Source: Sulfuricella sp. T08 (GTDB lineage: Bacteria > Pseudomonadota > Gammaproteobacteria > Burkholderiales > Sulfuricellaceae). Taken from it: a DNA stretch of 64,000 nt. Under the pieces are notes generated by a model. That model was given only the letters and a program-made list of their open reading frames with translations. It was not told the DNA's origin and ran no database searches. The stretch covers positions 1 to 64,000 of the forward strand of contig NZ_DF967533.1 in assembly GCF_000971475.1 (NCBI RefSeq). The letters run 5' to 3'. A program made the position numbers and the translations under genes. Each line of letters begins with the position of its first letter. Position 1 is the first letter of the stretch. Shown piece after piece: positions 41,512 to 54,492 of the stretch.

Positions 41512-42588
41512 TTAAAGTACCGCCACGGGATAGGAGCCGAGGATTTTCAGGAAGGCCGCCTTGTCGGCGAGCTCAGCCAATGCTTGAGCAACCTTCTCAT
41601 CCAGGCGATGCCCTTCCACATCCACGAAAAATACATACTCCCAAAGCCCCGAGTGGGAAGGACGGGATTCCAGCTTGGTCATGCTCACTTCGTGCCGGGC
41701 GAGCGGCGTCAACAGCTCGTACACTGCACCCGGACGGTTCCTGGAGGACATCGCCAGCGAAGTTTTATCCCGACCGGAGGGCGCGGCATCATGCTGGCCG
41801 ATCACCAGAAAGCGGGTAGTATTGTCAGGCTTGTCCTCGATATTTTCCGCCAGCTTTTCCAGACCGTAATGCTCCGCTGCAGCCTCGCCCGCAATCGCTA
41901 CCGCAGCACCATCCTCAGCAGCCAAACGCGCCGCCTCTGCATTGCTCACCACCGCCACGCGCTCCACGCCCGAAAGATTCTGGTTAAGCCACTCGTGGCA
42001 CTGAGCGAGGGACTGCGCATGCGAATAGACTTTCTCTGCCTTGCCCGTTGCCCCCACCTTGCGCAGCAAAAACTGGTGCACCCGCAGATCGACCTCGCCA
42101 CACACCTGAAGGGGCGTCTGCAACAGCAGATCCAGGGTAGTTCCGACCGCGCCGCCAGTGGAGTTTTCCACCGGCACCACGCCGTAATCCGCCAGCCCCG
42201 CTTCCACCTCGCGGAACACCTCGTCGATCGAGGCGCAGGGTCGAGTCAGTGCGGCATGGCCGAAATGCTTGATGGCCGCTGCCTGTGTGAAAGTGCCTTG
42301 CGGCCCGAGGAATGACACCGAGAGAGGCTGCTCCAGCGCCAGACAGGCCGACATGATCTCGCGGAACAGGCGCGCTACGGTCTCGTCTGAAAGGGGGCCG
42401 GAATTGCCTTCCTTGATCCGGCGCAGCACCTGCGCTTCGCGCTCGGGGCGATAAACAGTGCCATCTTTCAGGACGCCAATCGCTTTGGCATGCTCTGCGC
42501 GCTGATTCACAAGCTTCAGCATCTCGCTATCGATTGCGTCAATGCTGGCGCGGTGTTGTGAAAGTTCCTTATCCATGTTTCTGCTCAA
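41512..42588 (-). CDS. pheA: Bifunctional chorismate mutase / prephenate dehydratase
   Basis: Catalyses chorismate to prephenate to phenylpyruvate. It has 358 residues in three domains: chorismate mutase (about 5-85, [19 protein letters not shown]), prephenate dehydratase (about 92-270, [13 protein letters not shown], catalytic TRFLVIG region) and a C-terminal ACT domain with [17 protein letters not shown], the phenylalanine-binding ESRP motif. Feedback inhibition by phenylalanine is expected. The start at 42588 or M5 at 42576 overlaps the serC end. Confidence 0.97.
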   Translation of the reverse strand: MSRNMDKELSQHRASIDAIDSEMLKLVNQRAEHAKAIGVLKDGTVYRPEREAQVLRRIKEGNSGPLSDETVARLFREIMSACLALEQPLSVSFLGPQGTFTQAAAIKHFGHAALTRPCASIDEVFREVEAGLADYGVVPVENSTGGAVGTTLDLLLQTPLQVCGEVDLRVHQFLLRKVGATGKAEKVYSHAQSLAQCHEWLNQNLSGVERVAVVSNAEAARLAAEDGAAVAIAGEAAAEHYGLEKLAENIEDKPDNTTRFLVIGQHDAAPSGRDKTSLAMSSRNRPGAVYELLTPLARHEVSMTKLESRPSHSGLWEYVFFVDVEGHRLDEKVAQALAELADKAAFLKILGSYPVAVL

Positions 42589-43651
42589 ACTCGCGCATGA
42601 AATCCACCAGGGCTTGCACCCCTTCCAGTGGCATGGGATTGTAGATCGAGGCGCGCATCCCGCCCAGCAGGCGGTGGCCCTTCAGCTGCGCCAGACCGCG
42701 CGCCTTGGACTGCTTGAGAAACTCCTCGTCCAGCGCCGCATCCTTGAGGGTGAAAGGCACGTTCATGCGCGAGCGACTGCCTTTTGCCACCGGGCAATGG
42801 TAGAAACCGCTGCTGTCCAGGTAACCGTAAAGCAGCGCGGCCTTGGCATTGTTGCGTTTGTCCAATTCTGCCAGCCCGCCGAGGCGCTTCAGCCACTTGA
42901 ACACCAGGCCAGCGATATAGAACGAATAGGTAGGCGGGGTGTTGTACATCGAATTGTGGTCGGCATGGACCTTGTAATCGAACATCGTCGGCGTGCCGGG
43001 CAGCGTCTGGCCAATCAGGTCTTCGCGCACGATCACGATACACAAGCCGGCCGGACCGATGTTCTTCTGCGCGCCGGCATAAATCAGGCCGAAGCGGGAA
43101 ACATCCAGCGGGCTGGACAGGATGTTGGAGGACATGTCCGCCACCAGCGGCACGCCGCCGGTTTCCGGTATCCAGTGGAACTCCACGCCGCCGATGGTCT
43201 CGTTCGGGGTGTAATGAACATAGGCGGCATCCTGGCTCAGGCGCCATTTATCCTGGGTGGGGGCATAGCTGAATTTGGCGTCTTCCGAGCTGGCGGCGAC
43301 GTTCACCGTGCAGTACCGCTCCGCTTCCTCGATCGCCTTGCCCGACCATACGCCGGTATTGACGATGTCCACGGTTTTTTTGCCGCGCAGTAAATTCATC
43401 GGCACCATGGCGAACTGGCTGGAAGCCCCGCCCTGCAGGAACAGCACCTTGTAGTTGGCGGGAATACCCATCAACTCGCGCAGATCGGCCTCGGCCTGGG
43501 CGGCAATGCCCATGAATTCCTTGCCGCGATGGCTCATCTCCATCACCGACATGCCGCAACCCTGCCAGTTAAGCATCTCGTCGCGCGCCTGCTCCAGGAC
43601 TTCCTCCGGCAATGCGGCGGGACCGGCACCAAAGTTATAAATCCGTTCCAT
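42569..43651 (-). CDS. serC: Phosphoserine aminotransferase
   Basis: Makes 3-phosphoserine (and the pyridoxine precursor) from the keto form. It has 360 residues from the ATG at 43651 (MERIYNFGAGPAALPEEV); an upstream frame adds seven odd residues. The PLP lysine is in YAGAQKNIGPAGLCI. It is downstream of gyrA across a 90-bp repeat-containing gap and overlaps pheA by up to 20 bp. Confidence 0.97.
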   Translation of the reverse strand: MERIYNFGAGPAALPEEVLEQARDEMLNWQGCGMSVMEMSHRGKEFMGIAAQAEADLRELMGIPANYKVLFLQGGASSQFAMVPMNLLRGKKTVDIVNTGVWSGKAIEEAERYCTVNVAASSEDAKFSYAPTQDKWRLSQDAAYVHYTPNETIGGVEFHWIPETGGVPLVADMSSNILSSPLDVSRFGLIYAGAQKNIGPAGLCIVIVREDLIGQTLPGTPTMFDYKVHADHNSMYNTPPTYSFYIAGLVFKWLKRLGGLAELDKRNNAKAALLYGYLDSSGFYHCPVAKGSRSRMNVPFTLKDAALDEEFLKQSKARGLAQLKGHRLLGGMRASIYNPMPLEGVQALVDFMREFEQKHG

Positions 43652-43670
43652 ACACTCAAATCCTTGTCTC

Positions 43671-43741
43671 ACCGCAGAGGACGCGGAGGATGACGAGGTT
43701 AGATTTTAAATTCTTCCTCTGCGTCCTCCGCGTCTCCGCGG

Positions 43742-43742
<1 letters not shown>
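43671..43742. repeat. Inverted repeat ACCGCAGAGGACGCGGAGG family between gyrA and serC
   Basis: ACCGCAGAGGACGCGGAGGA at 43671-43690 is matched by an inverted, slightly longer arm at 43714-43742 (ends TCTCCGCGGT). The repeat fills the gap between the genes and reaches the gyrA stop. Similar dispersed repeats occur in other gaps of this block. Confidence 0.75.
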
Positions 43743-46303
<2,561 letters not shown>

Positions 46304-46409
46304 GGATGCTCAGTTTCTTTAAAACTTACTTGTTGATATACGAAAACAAAATGTTAGCGATTTTAGCATACCGGCGCATCTCAGGCCAATCTGAAGGGCC
46401 ACCGTTGTT

Positions 46410-46439
46410 TTGGCAGTTTCCATATCTATGGTGTATGAT
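46410..46439 (+). promoter_or_regulatory. Sigma-70 promoter for the OmpA-family gene
   Basis: TTGGCA at 46410-46415 and TATGAT at 46434-46439 with an 18-bp spacer. The start codon is 90 bp downstream, leaving a long AT-rich leader. Confidence 0.6.
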
Positions 46440-46529
46440 AAGATCATCATTATGGTTAGATATCTGATCCCGATAATAAAGCAAGCCCAAACAACAATAG
46501 TGCTAAATTTTTTAATGGAGAACTAAATA

Positions 46530-47222
46530 ATGAAAATCTCGCTGGTAAAACAACTTGTTTTAGGCCTCACGCTTGCAACTGGCATTTCTGCCGTCAGCGC
46601 CGCTTTCGCGCACGACGTACCTAACGCCGGCTACCTGAACGACACCCGCGGCAACGTGGTCAAGAACAACTACAACCAGTGCTGGCGTACCGGCTACTGG
46701 ACCCCGGCCATGGCGACTGCCGAATGCGATCCTGATTTGGTGGCGAAGGCAGAGCCGAAGAAAGAGGCGCCGAAAGCCGTAGTACCCGCACCCGTTGCAG
46801 GCCCTGAAGCCCCTGCTGTAAAGGCGTCATTCAAGGCTGAAACCCTGTTTGATTTCGACAAGGCTGTGGTCCGTGCAGAAGGCAAGAAGGAACTGGATGA
46901 CAAAGTGGTCGCCAGCATGAAGGCCCACCCCGAAGTGGAACTGCTGCTGGTAACTGGCCATGCCGACCGCATCGGCACCGACAAGTACAACCAGAAGCTT
47001 TCCGAGCGCCGCGCTGCCGCCGTCAAGACCTACCTGGCTGACCAGGGCATTGCTGCCGACCGCATCAAGGCTGTAGGCAAGGGTGAATCCGAGCCTAACC
47101 CCGATGCTGACACTGTCAACAAGTGCAAAGGTAAGAAAAAGACCAAGAAGCTGATCGAGTGCCTGCAACCCGATCGCCGTGTTACCGTCGAGCCTGAAAT
47201 CCAGGTCCCGACCAAGAAGTAA
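46530..47222 (+). CDS. OmpA-family outer membrane / peptidoglycan-binding protein
   Basis: A 230-residue exported protein. The signal peptide is residues 1-28 (cleaved near AAFAHD). A short linker of about 70 residues includes a K/E/P/A-rich stretch (PKKEAPKAVVPAPVAGPEAP). The OmpA C-terminal domain runs from about residue 105 (ETLFDFDKA ... ITG-type HADRIGTDKYNQKLSERRA), which binds meso-diaminopimelate of peptidoglycan. There is no N-terminal eight-strand barrel, so it differs from classical OmpA. Two cysteines (CKGKKKTKKLIEC) could form a disulfide. A strong terminator follows. Confidence 0.93.
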   Translation: MKISLVKQLVLGLTLATGISAVSAAFAHDVPNAGYLNDTRGNVVKNNYNQCWRTGYWTPAMATAECDPDLVAKAEPKKEAPKAVVPAPVAGPEAPAVKASFKAETLFDFDKAVVRAEGKKELDDKVVASMKAHPEVELLLVTGHADRIGTDKYNQKLSERRAAAVKTYLADQGIAADRIKAVGKGESEPNPDADTVNKCKGKKKTKKLIECLQPDRRVTVEPEIQVPTKK

Positions 47223-47236
47223 GCTTCCCAGGTTAG

Positions 47237-47269
47237 AAAAAAGCCCCGCCTAGTGCGGGGCTTTTTTTT
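47237..47269 (+). terminator. Terminator of the OmpA-family gene
   Basis: GCCCCGC (47243-47249) and GCGGGGC (47255-47261), with flanking A-run and T-run lengthening the stem, then a run of T to 47269. Confidence 0.93.
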
Positions 47270-47285
47270 ATGCTAGATTCTGCCG

Positions 47286-48641
47286 ATGCAACCCATGCCT
47301 GATAACACCGTAGACACCCTGATCGATGCGCGCTGGATCATCCCCGTCGAACCCGCCCGGCAAACCCTGTCCCGGCACTCCATCGCCATTGCCGACGGCG
47401 TGATCCGCGACATCCTGCCCACCGAGGAGGCGCATGTAAAATACAGCGCCAGACAGCATTTCCGGCTTGACGATCATGTCCTGATCCCGGGCCTGATCAA
47501 CCTCCACACCCACGCCGCCATGTCGCTGCTGCGCGGCTTGGCGGATGATCTGCCTCTGATGGACTGGCTCAACAATCATATCTGGCCTGCCGAGGCGAAA
47601 TTCGTGTCACCGGAATTCGTACGCGACGGCACCCTCCTTGCCTGCGCGGAGATGCTCCGGGGCGGCATCACCTGCTTCAACGACATGTATTTCTTCCCCG
47701 AAGCGGCAGCGCAAACGGTGCTCAGCACCGGAATGCGCGCTGCCATCGGCATAATCGTGGTCGACTTCCCCACCGCCTACGCCGCCGATGCCGACGATTA
47801 CTTGAGCAAGGGGCTGGCGGTGCGCGACGAATTTCACGGCGAGCCACTGCTGACCTTTACGCTCGCTCCCCATGCGCCTTATACGGTGAGCGACAAGACC
47901 TTCGCCAAAGTATTGACCTACGCCGAGCAGCTCGACCTGCCGATCCACATTCACCTGCATGAAACCCACGACGAGATCGAGGCCAGCCTCAAGCAATACC
48001 AGATGAGGCCGATCGAGCGGCTGCACCGCCTCGGCCTGCTCGGTCCCAACCTGATCGCAGTACATGCGGTGCAGCTCAACACCGACGAAATTCGCCTGCT
48101 CGCCGAACACGGCTGCCATGTGGCCCACTGCCCGAGTTCCAACCTGAAACTCGCCAGCGGGATCAGCCCGGTAGTGGAAAAACTCGAACAAGAGATCAAC
48201 GTCGGTCTGGGCACCGACGGCGCAGCGAGCAACAACCGCCTCGACATGTTCGCTGAAATGCGCCTCGCCGCCCTGCTCGCCAAGGGCCAGAGCGGCCATG
48301 CCGCCGCGCTGCCCGCCCATCAGGCACTGGCCATGGCCACCATCAATGCCGCCAAAGCGCTGGGCATCGACCACCTGACCGGCTCGCTCGCCATCGGCAA
48401 GGCGGCGGACATCACCGCGGTGGACTTGTCCGCCCCGGAAACCCAGCCATGCTATGATGTTACCTCGCATCTGGTGTATACCGCCGGACGGGAAAACGTC
48501 AGCCACGTATGGGTGAACGGCAAGCTGGTGCTGGACGAACGGCACCTCACCACCATCGACATCCATGAACTCAATGCCAGAACCAGCTTCTGGCACGAAA
48601 AAATCAGCAACCAAAAAAGTTTCAGCGAAGGGCAACCTTGA
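47286..48641 (+). CDS. mtaD: MtaD/SsnA-type amidohydrolase (5'-methylthioadenosine / S-adenosylhomocysteine deaminase)
   Basis: A metal-dependent deaminase of the TRZ/ATZ branch of the amidohydrolase superfamily, 451 residues. Metal ligands are visible in NLHTHAAMSLLRGLADD (HxH), HIHLHET and the late GTDGAASNN. A start at 47286 or the ATG at 47295 is possible. It stands before ubiG, with 63 bp between. In related organisms it precedes ubiG, suggesting removal of SAM by-products such as S-adenosylhomocysteine made by the methyltransferase; this link is inference. Confidence 0.9.
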   Translation: MQPMPDNTVDTLIDARWIIPVEPARQTLSRHSIAIADGVIRDILPTEEAHVKYSARQHFRLDDHVLIPGLINLHTHAAMSLLRGLADDLPLMDWLNNHIWPAEAKFVSPEFVRDGTLLACAEMLRGGITCFNDMYFFPEAAAQTVLSTGMRAAIGIIVVDFPTAYAADADDYLSKGLAVRDEFHGEPLLTFTLAPHAPYTVSDKTFAKVLTYAEQLDLPIHIHLHETHDEIEASLKQYQMRPIERLHRLGLLGPNLIAVHAVQLNTDEIRLLAEHGCHVAHCPSSNLKLASGISPVVEKLEQEINVGLGTDGAASNNRLDMFAEMRLAALLAKGQSGHAAALPAHQALAMATINAAKALGIDHLTGSLAIGKAADITAVDLSAPETQPCYDVTSHLVYTAGRENVSHVWVNGKLVLDERHLTTIDIHELNARTSFWHEKISNQKSFSEGQP

Positions 48642-48704
48642 GGTTAGTCGGAACTCAAACTTTTTTTTGTGGGGGTTAACCTTACGAGTTAACCGGAGCC
48701 AAAA

Positions 48705-49412
48705 ATGAACGAACCAAACTTGAACGTCGATGCACAGGAACTGGACAAATTCGCCCAGCTCGCCCATCGCTGGTGGGACCCCAACAGCGAATTCAAACCC
48801 CTGCACGACATCAATCCGCTGCGCCTCGACTACGTCGACCAGACAGCCGGGCTGACCGGCAAGAAGGTACTCGACGTCGGCTGCGGTGGCGGCATCCTGT
48901 CCGAAAGCATGGCAACGCGCGGCGCCCAGGTTACCGGCATCGACCTTGGCGAAAAAGCACTCAAGGTCGCCAAGCTGCACCTGCTGGAAAGCGGCCAGAA
49001 AGTCGACTACCGCTTGATCGCGGTGGAAGAACTGGCCAAGGAGCAGCCGCACCAATATGACATCGTCACTTGCATGGAAATGCTCGAACATGTACCCGAT
49101 CCGGCCAGCGTGGTGCGAGCCTGCGCCGAACTGGTCAAACCCGGCGGCCATGTATTCTTTTCCACCCTCAACCGCAACCCTAAATCCTATCTTTTCGCAG
49201 TAATCGGCGCCGAATATGTGCTCAACCTGCTGCCCAGAGGCACCCATGAATATGCCAAGTTCATCAAACCTTCCGAACTGGGCGGCTACTGTCGCGCCGT
49301 CGGCCTTGGCGTCGCCGGCATTACCGGCATGAGCTACAGCCCCTTCTCCAAAACCTACACCCTCGGCGCCGACACCAGCATCAACTACCTGATCCATTGC
49401 CGGCAGGAATAA
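48705..49412 (+). CDS. ubiG: Ubiquinone biosynthesis O-methyltransferase
   Basis: Performs the two O-methylations of ubiquinone synthesis with SAM. It has 235 residues. The SAM motif is [16 protein letters not shown], followed by [11 protein letters not shown] and the characteristic N-terminal [19 protein letters not shown]. Its stop overlaps the gph start by one base (TAATG), a coupled pair found in many proteobacteria. Confidence 0.97.
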   Translation: MNEPNLNVDAQELDKFAQLAHRWWDPNSEFKPLHDINPLRLDYVDQTAGLTGKKVLDVGCGGGILSESMATRGAQVTGIDLGEKALKVAKLHLLESGQKVDYRLIAVEELAKEQPHQYDIVTCMEMLEHVPDPASVVRACAELVKPGGHVFFSTLNRNPKSYLFAVIGAEYVLNLLPRGTHEYAKFIKPSELGGYCRAVGLGVAGITGMSYSPFSKTYTLGADTSINYLIHCRQE

Positions 49413-50059
49413 TGAAGGCGGTACTGTTCGACCTTGACGGCACGCTGGCCGATACTGCGCCCGACCTCGGCCATGCCCTCAACCTGCAGCGCGAACGGCA
49501 CGGACTGCCGCCATTGCCGCAGGAAACCATCCGTCCTTACGCCTCGCACGGCACCGTCGGCCTGTTCGATATCGGCTTCGGCCTGACGCCACAAGACGAG
49601 CGCTTCGCGCCCATGCGCGAGGAATACCTGGCGCTCTACACAGCCAACCTGTGCCTGCATACCACCCTCTTCCCCGGCATGGCCGAACTTCTGGACCAAC
49701 TCGAAGGCAAAGGCATCGCCTGGGGCGTGGTCACCAACAAACCGGCACGCTTCACCAATCCGCTGCTGGAATTGCTGGGACTGTCCAAACGCGCTGCCAG
49801 CGTCATCAGCGGCGACACCTGCTCCCATCCCAAGCCCCACCCCGAACCGCTCCTGGCCGCTGCCCGCGAGATCGGCATCGCACCGCAAGGCTGCCTCTAC
49901 GTCGGCGACGCCGAACGCGACATGGAAGCCGCCCTTGCCGCCGGAATGACCGCCCTCATCGCCAACTACGGCTACCTCAGCACCGCAGACCGCCCCGAAA
50001 CCTGGGGAGCCCACGGCCGCATCGACACCCCCCAAGACATCCTCGCCTTCCTTGCCTAA
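49412..50059 (+). CDS. gph: Phosphoglycolate phosphatase (HAD family)
   Basis: Dephosphorylates 2-phosphoglycolate formed in DNA repair or by Rubisco. It has 215 residues from the ATG at 49412, chosen because [17 protein letters not shown] places the nucleophile motif at the N-terminus. Later HAD motifs are VVTNKPA and YVGDAERDMEAALAAG. The start overlaps the ubiG stop (TAATG). Close relatives act on other phosphates, including N-acetylmuramic acid 6-phosphate, so the substrate is assigned by family and position. Confidence 0.93.
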   Translation: MKAVLFDLDGTLADTAPDLGHALNLQRERHGLPPLPQETIRPYASHGTVGLFDIGFGLTPQDERFAPMREEYLALYTANLCLHTTLFPGMAELLDQLEGKGIAWGVVTNKPARFTNPLLELLGLSKRAASVISGDTCSHPKPHPEPLLAAAREIGIAPQGCLYVGDAERDMEAALAAGMTALIANYGYLSTADRPETWGAHGRIDTPQDILAFLA

Positions 50060-50133
50060 TTTCTGAATTGTCTATAATGAGTTAGGCATCGTGATGCATC
50101 GCCTCAAATGCCACATACTCAAGGAGTAACCTC

Positions 50134-50601
50134 ATGTCTAGGCTCATTGTTTGTGTAGGGGGTTCTGTACTTCACGCGATCCTTGCATCTGTTTTGTTTT
50201 CACTTCCCTTGGCTGCTCAAGCTGGTGGCTTGGTTCTAAACGACCTTAAGGCACAGAACGGGGTTCAGCTATCTGCGGACGAGCTAAAGCAGCTTATGCC
50301 GAATGCCAAAGTCGTCAGTTATCACAAGGAAGGGAGCACCCGCCGTTGGACGAACGAACCCGATGGTAAATTCGTGGCTTCAAGCGACAACCGTCGTGAT
50401 ATCAGCAAGCTAATGAGGTCAGCAACCGGTCAAGGCACATGGCATGTTGGCGACAATGGAACTTATTGCGTTACGCTTGATTGGCGTGAACGATCTGAAA
50501 ATTGGTGCCGGTACATATTCAAAGTTGGTGAGAAATATTACGGCGTTAAGACTGTCAACGATGGAGCTACAATAGCGCATGAGTTTGAGTTTTCAAAATG
50601 A
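50134..50601 (+). CDS. Small secreted hypothetical protein (155 aa)
   Basis: The signal peptide is about residues 1-30 (cleaved near AAQAGG). The mature part has KLMPNAKVVSYHKEGSTR, GTWHVGDNGTYCVTLDW and ENWCRYIFKVGEKYYGV. The spaced cysteines and the G-W.....Y-C pattern recall DUF995-type secreted proteins, whose function is unknown. An AAGGAG ribosome binding site precedes the ATG. It is a single gene, with lower GC than its neighbours, which may signal acquisition. Confidence 0.8.
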   Translation: MSRLIVCVGGSVLHAILASVLFSLPLAAQAGGLVLNDLKAQNGVQLSADELKQLMPNAKVVSYHKEGSTRRWTNEPDGKFVASSDNRRDISKLMRSATGQGTWHVGDNGTYCVTLDWRERSENWCRYIFKVGEKYYGVKTVNDGATIAHEFEFSK

Positions 50602-50663
50602 CCCCCTAACATTTGTGAAGCTCTCGCCTATCACATAGGCAATAGAATCAAAGGGACCAAGGT

Positions 50664-50733
50664 TGAATTAACCGGCCTATTTTTACAACCAACCCGGGCT
50701 GGCGCGATACAGCCGCGCTAGCTGGTTAATTCA
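50664..50733. repeat. Inverted repeat in the gap before iorA
   Basis: TGAATTAACC (50664-50673) is inverted perfectly as GGTTAATTCA (50724-50733), with 50 bp between the arms that include GGCTGGCGCGATACAGCC. It could be a regulatory site of the molybdenum hydroxylase operon or a remnant of a mobile element. Confidence 0.55.
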
Positions 50734-50833
50734 GACGTCCAGCATAGATCTCGTCAAGCGACATGCTGGCCGACGCCGTCGCAAGCATCACTTCTCCAAT
50801 TTACGTAATTAACTGATACCGGAGGGATTGCGC

Positions 50834-51292
50834 ATGATCACTTTCACTGTCAACGGCAAACCACGCAGCGTCGATGCTGCGCCCGACACGCCCCTGCTCT
50901 GGGTGCTGCGCGATAATCTGGGTCTGACCGGCACCAAATATGGCTGTGGCGTGGCCCTGTGCGGCTCCTGCACCGTGCATCTTAACGGGGCACCGGTGCG
51001 CGCCTGCATGACGCCGATTTCCGCTGCCGCCGGGCAGAAGATCACCACCATCGAAGGCGCCCGGAGCAAGGCCGTGAAAGCCCTGCAGGATGCCTGGGTT
51101 AGCTTGGACGTGCCGCAATGCGGCTACTGCCAGTCGGGGCAGATCATGTCGGCAGCGGCGCTGCTCGCGCGCAACCCCCATCCGACCGATGCCGACATCG
51201 ACGCGGCGCTGGACGGCAACCTGTGCCGCTGCGCCACCTATCAGCGCATACGTGCGGCGGTGCATCAAGCTGCCAGAACGATGAGGGGGTGA
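50834..51292 (+). CDS. iorA: Molybdenum hydroxylase small subunit (2Fe-2S)
   Basis: Carries two 2Fe-2S clusters that pass electrons from the molybdenum site. It has 152 residues. The plant-type ferredoxin motif is [17 protein letters not shown] and the second cluster has [13 protein letters not shown] and NLCRCATY. The ATG at 50834 follows GGAGG by 8 bases; the TTG six bases upstream is less likely. Similar subunits belong to isoquinoline 1-oxidoreductase and related aldehyde or purine hydroxylases. It is the first gene of iorA-iorB-xdhC-mocA. Confidence 0.95.
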   Translation: MITFTVNGKPRSVDAAPDTPLLWVLRDNLGLTGTKYGCGVALCGSCTVHLNGAPVRACMTPISAAAGQKITTIEGARSKAVKALQDAWVSLDVPQCGYCQSGQIMSAAALLARNPHPTDADIDAALDGNLCRCATYQRIRAAVHQAARTMRG

Positions 51293-51295
51293 ACC

Positions 51296-53491
51296 ATGGA
51301 AAAGATAATCGACCCAAGCCGACGTGAGTTCCTGAAAACCGGCGCCACCCTGGGCGCCGGCCTCACCATCGCGTTCTACCTGCCTGTCGGCGCCGCCAGG
51401 ATGATGGCGGGCCAAGACGCGGGCAAACCCTTTGTGCCCAATGCTTTTATCCGGATCGCGCCCGACGACACCGTGACGGTCATCGTCAAACATCTGGAGA
51501 TGGGACAAGGAGTCAACACCGGCCTGCCGACCCTGGTTGCCGAGGAACTGGATGTACCCTGGGAAAAGATCCTGGTCGAATCGGCACCGGCCGACGCCAA
51601 GCTATATAACAACCTGCTCTGGGGACCGATGCAAGGAACCGGCGGCAGCACCGCCATGGCCAATTCATTCGATCAGCTGCGCCGGGCGGGTGCCACTGCG
51701 CGCGCCATGCTGATCGCGGCAGCGGCGGACAACTGGAAAGTGGACGCCAGTACCCTCTCCACCCAGAACGGCATGGTGCTGCACCGTGCCAGCGGCCGCA
51801 AGGCGAGCTACGGCAAGCTGGCGGACAAGGCGGCGACAATGCCCCAGCCAGCCGAAGTACAACTCAAGTCAGCCAAGGATTTCAAGTACATCGGCAAGCA
51901 GTTCAAGCGCACCGACTCGAAAGCAAAATCCGACGGCAGCGCCCAGTTCGCATCCGACCTGCGCCTGCCCGGCCAGCTCACCGCCTTGCTCGCCCGCCCG
52001 CCGCTATTCGGCGCCAAGGTCAAACGCATCCAGGCTGACAAGGCTAAAGCGGTGCCCGGCGTACGCGCCGTGGTCGAAGTGCCGCGCGGCGTTGCGGTAA
52101 TCGCGACAGACTTCTGGAGCGCGAAAAAGGGGCGAGATGCGCTGCAGGTGGAATGGGACGAATCGGGCGCTGAACGGGTCAGCTCCGCCGCACAGCGCGA
52201 ACATTACCTGGGATTGCTGAAGCAGCCCGGCATGGTAGCCCGCAACGAAGGAGATGCTGCGAAAGCCCTGGTCCCGGCCACGAAAAATCTGGAAGCCACG
52301 TTCGAGTTCCCCTATCTCGCCCACACGCCGATGGAGCCGCTCAACTGCATCGTGCAGCTGAAAGACGGCGGCTGCGAAATCTGGGCCGGCTCCCAGTCGC
52401 AGACCGGCGACCAGGCCACCGCCGCGAAAATTCTGGGGCTCCAGCCGGAACAGGTACAAATTCATACCATGCTGGCCGGCGGCAGCTTCGGCCGGCGCGC
52501 CAACCCTACCTCCGACTATATCGCGGAAGCGGTCTCGGTGGCCAAGGCCGCCAGCCATCTCAACGCGCCGATCCACCTCATGTGGACGCGCGAGGACGAC
52601 CTCCACGGCGGCTATTACCGGCCCATGTTCGTCCATGCCGTCAGCGGCGGACTGGATGCGCAAGGCAATCCGGTAGCCTGGAGCCAGCGACTGGTCGGCC
52701 AGTCGATTGCTGCCGGCACGGCGTTCGAAGGCGGAATGGTCAAGGACGGCATCGACATGATTTCGGTCGAGGGCGCATCCAACCTCGCCTACAAAATCCC
52801 CAATCTGCATGTCGAGCTGCATTCGCCCAAACTGGGCGTGCCGGTGCTGTGGTGGCGCAGCGTCGGCCATACCCATACCGCCTTCTCGACCGAGGTTTTC
52901 ATCGACGAACTGGCGGTGGCCGCAGGCAAGGACCCCTACGAATTCCGCCGCGCCCTGCTGGACCACCAACCCCGCCACAAGGGCGTGCTCGAACTGGCCG
53001 CCGCCAAGGCAGGCTGGGGCAAGCCGCTGGCGCCAAAAAGCGGCGTCCGGCGCGGGCGCGGCATCGCGGTGCATGAATCGTTCCGGTCTTTCGTCGCCGA
53101 GGTGGCGGAGGTGAGCGTCAAGCCGGACGGCTCATTCACCGTCGACCGGGTGGTGTGCGCCGTAGACTGTGGCATCGCGGTGAATCCGGACCAGATCGGG
53201 GCGCAGATGGAAGGCGGCATCGGATTTGCCCTGTCGGCGGCCCTGCACAGCGCCATCACCTTCAAGGATGGGCGCGTCGAACAATCCAACTTCAATGATT
53301 ATCCACTGCTGCGCATCAGCGAAATGCCCAAGGTCGAAGTCCACATCGTACCATCCGAGGCGGCACCCACCGGCGTCGGCGAGCCGGGCGTGCCGCCGCT
53401 TGCCCCGGCAGTCGCCAACGCGCTATTCGCCGCAACCGGCAAGCGCCTGCGCAAACTGCCCTTCGAAACCGCCGAACTGCGGAGCGTATGA
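51296..53491 (+). CDS. iorB: Molybdenum hydroxylase large subunit (isoquinoline oxidoreductase type)
   Basis: Binds the molybdenum cytosine dinucleotide cofactor and oxidises the substrate (aldehyde or N-heterocycle). It has 731 residues with a twin-arginine signal [15 protein letters not shown], so the enzyme is exported folded to the periplasm with its small subunit. Two tandem molybdopterin-binding regions follow (about 200-730), with GGSFGRR in the cofactor region and [16 protein letters not shown] near the end; the glutamate there is the catalytic candidate. No FAD subunit is encoded nearby, so electrons probably go to a cytochrome, as in Ior. The substrate cannot be told. Confidence 0.93.
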   Translation: MEKIIDPSRREFLKTGATLGAGLTIAFYLPVGAARMMAGQDAGKPFVPNAFIRIAPDDTVTVIVKHLEMGQGVNTGLPTLVAEELDVPWEKILVESAPADAKLYNNLLWGPMQGTGGSTAMANSFDQLRRAGATARAMLIAAAADNWKVDASTLSTQNGMVLHRASGRKASYGKLADKAATMPQPAEVQLKSAKDFKYIGKQFKRTDSKAKSDGSAQFASDLRLPGQLTALLARPPLFGAKVKRIQADKAKAVPGVRAVVEVPRGVAVIATDFWSAKKGRDALQVEWDESGAERVSSAAQREHYLGLLKQPGMVARNEGDAAKALVPATKNLEATFEFPYLAHTPMEPLNCIVQLKDGGCEIWAGSQSQTGDQATAAKILGLQPEQVQIHTMLAGGSFGRRANPTSDYIAEAVSVAKAASHLNAPIHLMWTREDDLHGGYYRPMFVHAVSGGLDAQGNPVAWSQRLVGQSIAAGTAFEGGMVKDGIDMISVEGASNLAYKIPNLHVELHSPKLGVPVLWWRSVGHTHTAFSTEVFIDELAVAAGKDPYEFRRALLDHQPRHKGVLELAAAKAGWGKPLAPKSGVRRGRGIAVHESFRSFVAEVAEVSVKPDGSFTVDRVVCAVDCGIAVNPDQIGAQMEGGIGFALSAALHSAITFKDGRVEQSNFNDYPLLRISEMPKVEVHIVPSEAAPTGVGEPGVPPLAPAVANALFAATGKRLRKLPFETAELRSV

Positions 53492-54492
53492 TGGACAGCG
53501 CGGATCTGGAAGTCCTGCAGAAATGCCTTCAATGGCAAAATGAAAGCCATCGCGTCACCCTCGCCACCGTAGTCAAAACCTGGGGCTCTTCACCGCGGCC
53601 GGTCGGCTCCCTGCTTGCGCTGCGAGACGACGGTCTGCTCGCCGGATCGGTTTCCGGCGGCTGCATCGAGGCCGATCTGATCGAACGGGTGCACGCCGCG
53701 CCGCCCTCCCGCCCGGAAATGCTCACCTATGGCGGCACGGCCGAGGAGTGTCACCGCTTTCGCCTGCCCTGCGGCGGCACGCTGCAACTGGTGCTGGAAC
53801 CGGCGCCCAACGCACTCGTGCTGCAAGCCATCCTGGACGCCCTCATCCAGCGCCGGCTGATCGGCCGCCGTCTCGATCTAGCCATCGGCCGCACCACGCT
53901 TTACACGCCACACATCGATGAAACCACGCAGTTCGACGGGCAGACGCTAACCGCCGTGCATGGGCCGCGCTGGCGGCTGCTCCTGATCGGCGCTAACCAG
54001 ATTTCCCGCTTCCTGGCGCAGATGGCACTAGCCCTGGATTACCAGGTGCTGGTGTGCGACCCGCGCGAGGAATACAGCGCGGCCTGGGAAGTCGCGGGCG
54101 CCGAACTCGTGCCAGGGATGCCGGACGATGCCGCAATCGCCTTCACTCCCGATGTTCGCAGCGCGGTGATTGCCCTGACCCACGACCCCAAACTCGACGA
54201 CATGGCCCTGCTGGAAGCGCTCAAGTCGCTGGCATTCTACGTCGGCGCCGTCGGCTCGAATGCCAACAACCTGAAGCGGCGCGAGCGCCTGCGCCTGTTT
54301 GATCTTTCCGAAACCGAAATCGGCCGCCTGCACGGGCCGGTCGGCCTTCCTATCGGCAGCCGCACGCCGCCGGAAATCGCCGTGTCCATCCTGGCGGAAT
54401 TGACCGCGGTGCGCCACGGCATCGAATTGGGCGTTATGCCTGCCGCGGCGAGCATGCCGCTGGCACGCGAACCACTGGCGGCCGTCTCATGA
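53488..54492 (+). CDS. XdhC-family cofactor insertion chaperone
   Basis: A 334-residue maturation factor that binds and inserts the molybdenum cofactor. An N-terminal XdhC/CoxI domain has [15 protein letters not shown] and [14 protein letters not shown]. The C-terminal Rossmann domain has [18 protein letters not shown] and [21 protein letters not shown] at 53488 and at 53491 are both possible; GGAG at 53481 is better spaced for the second. The first overlaps the iorB stop. Confidence 0.94.
   Translation: MMDSADLEVLQKCLQWQNESHRVTLATVVKTWGSSPRPVGSLLALRDDGLLAGSVSGGCIEADLIERVHAAPPSRPEMLTYGGTAEECHRFRLPCGGTLQLVLEPAPNALVLQAILDALIQRRLIGRRLDLAIGRTTLYTPHIDETTQFDGQTLTAVHGPRWRLLLIGANQISRFLAQMALALDYQVLVCDPREEYSAAWEVAGAELVPGMPDDAAIAFTPDVRSAVIALTHDPKLDDMALLEALKSLAFYVGAVGSNANNLKRRERLRLFDLSETEIGRLHGPVGLPIGSRTPPEIAVSILAELTAVRHGIELGVMPAAASMPLAREPLAAVS

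Noticed and set aside
47607-49397. A 596-codon minus-strand frame across mtaD and ubiG
   Set aside because: It runs antisense to two clear genes and has no family signature.
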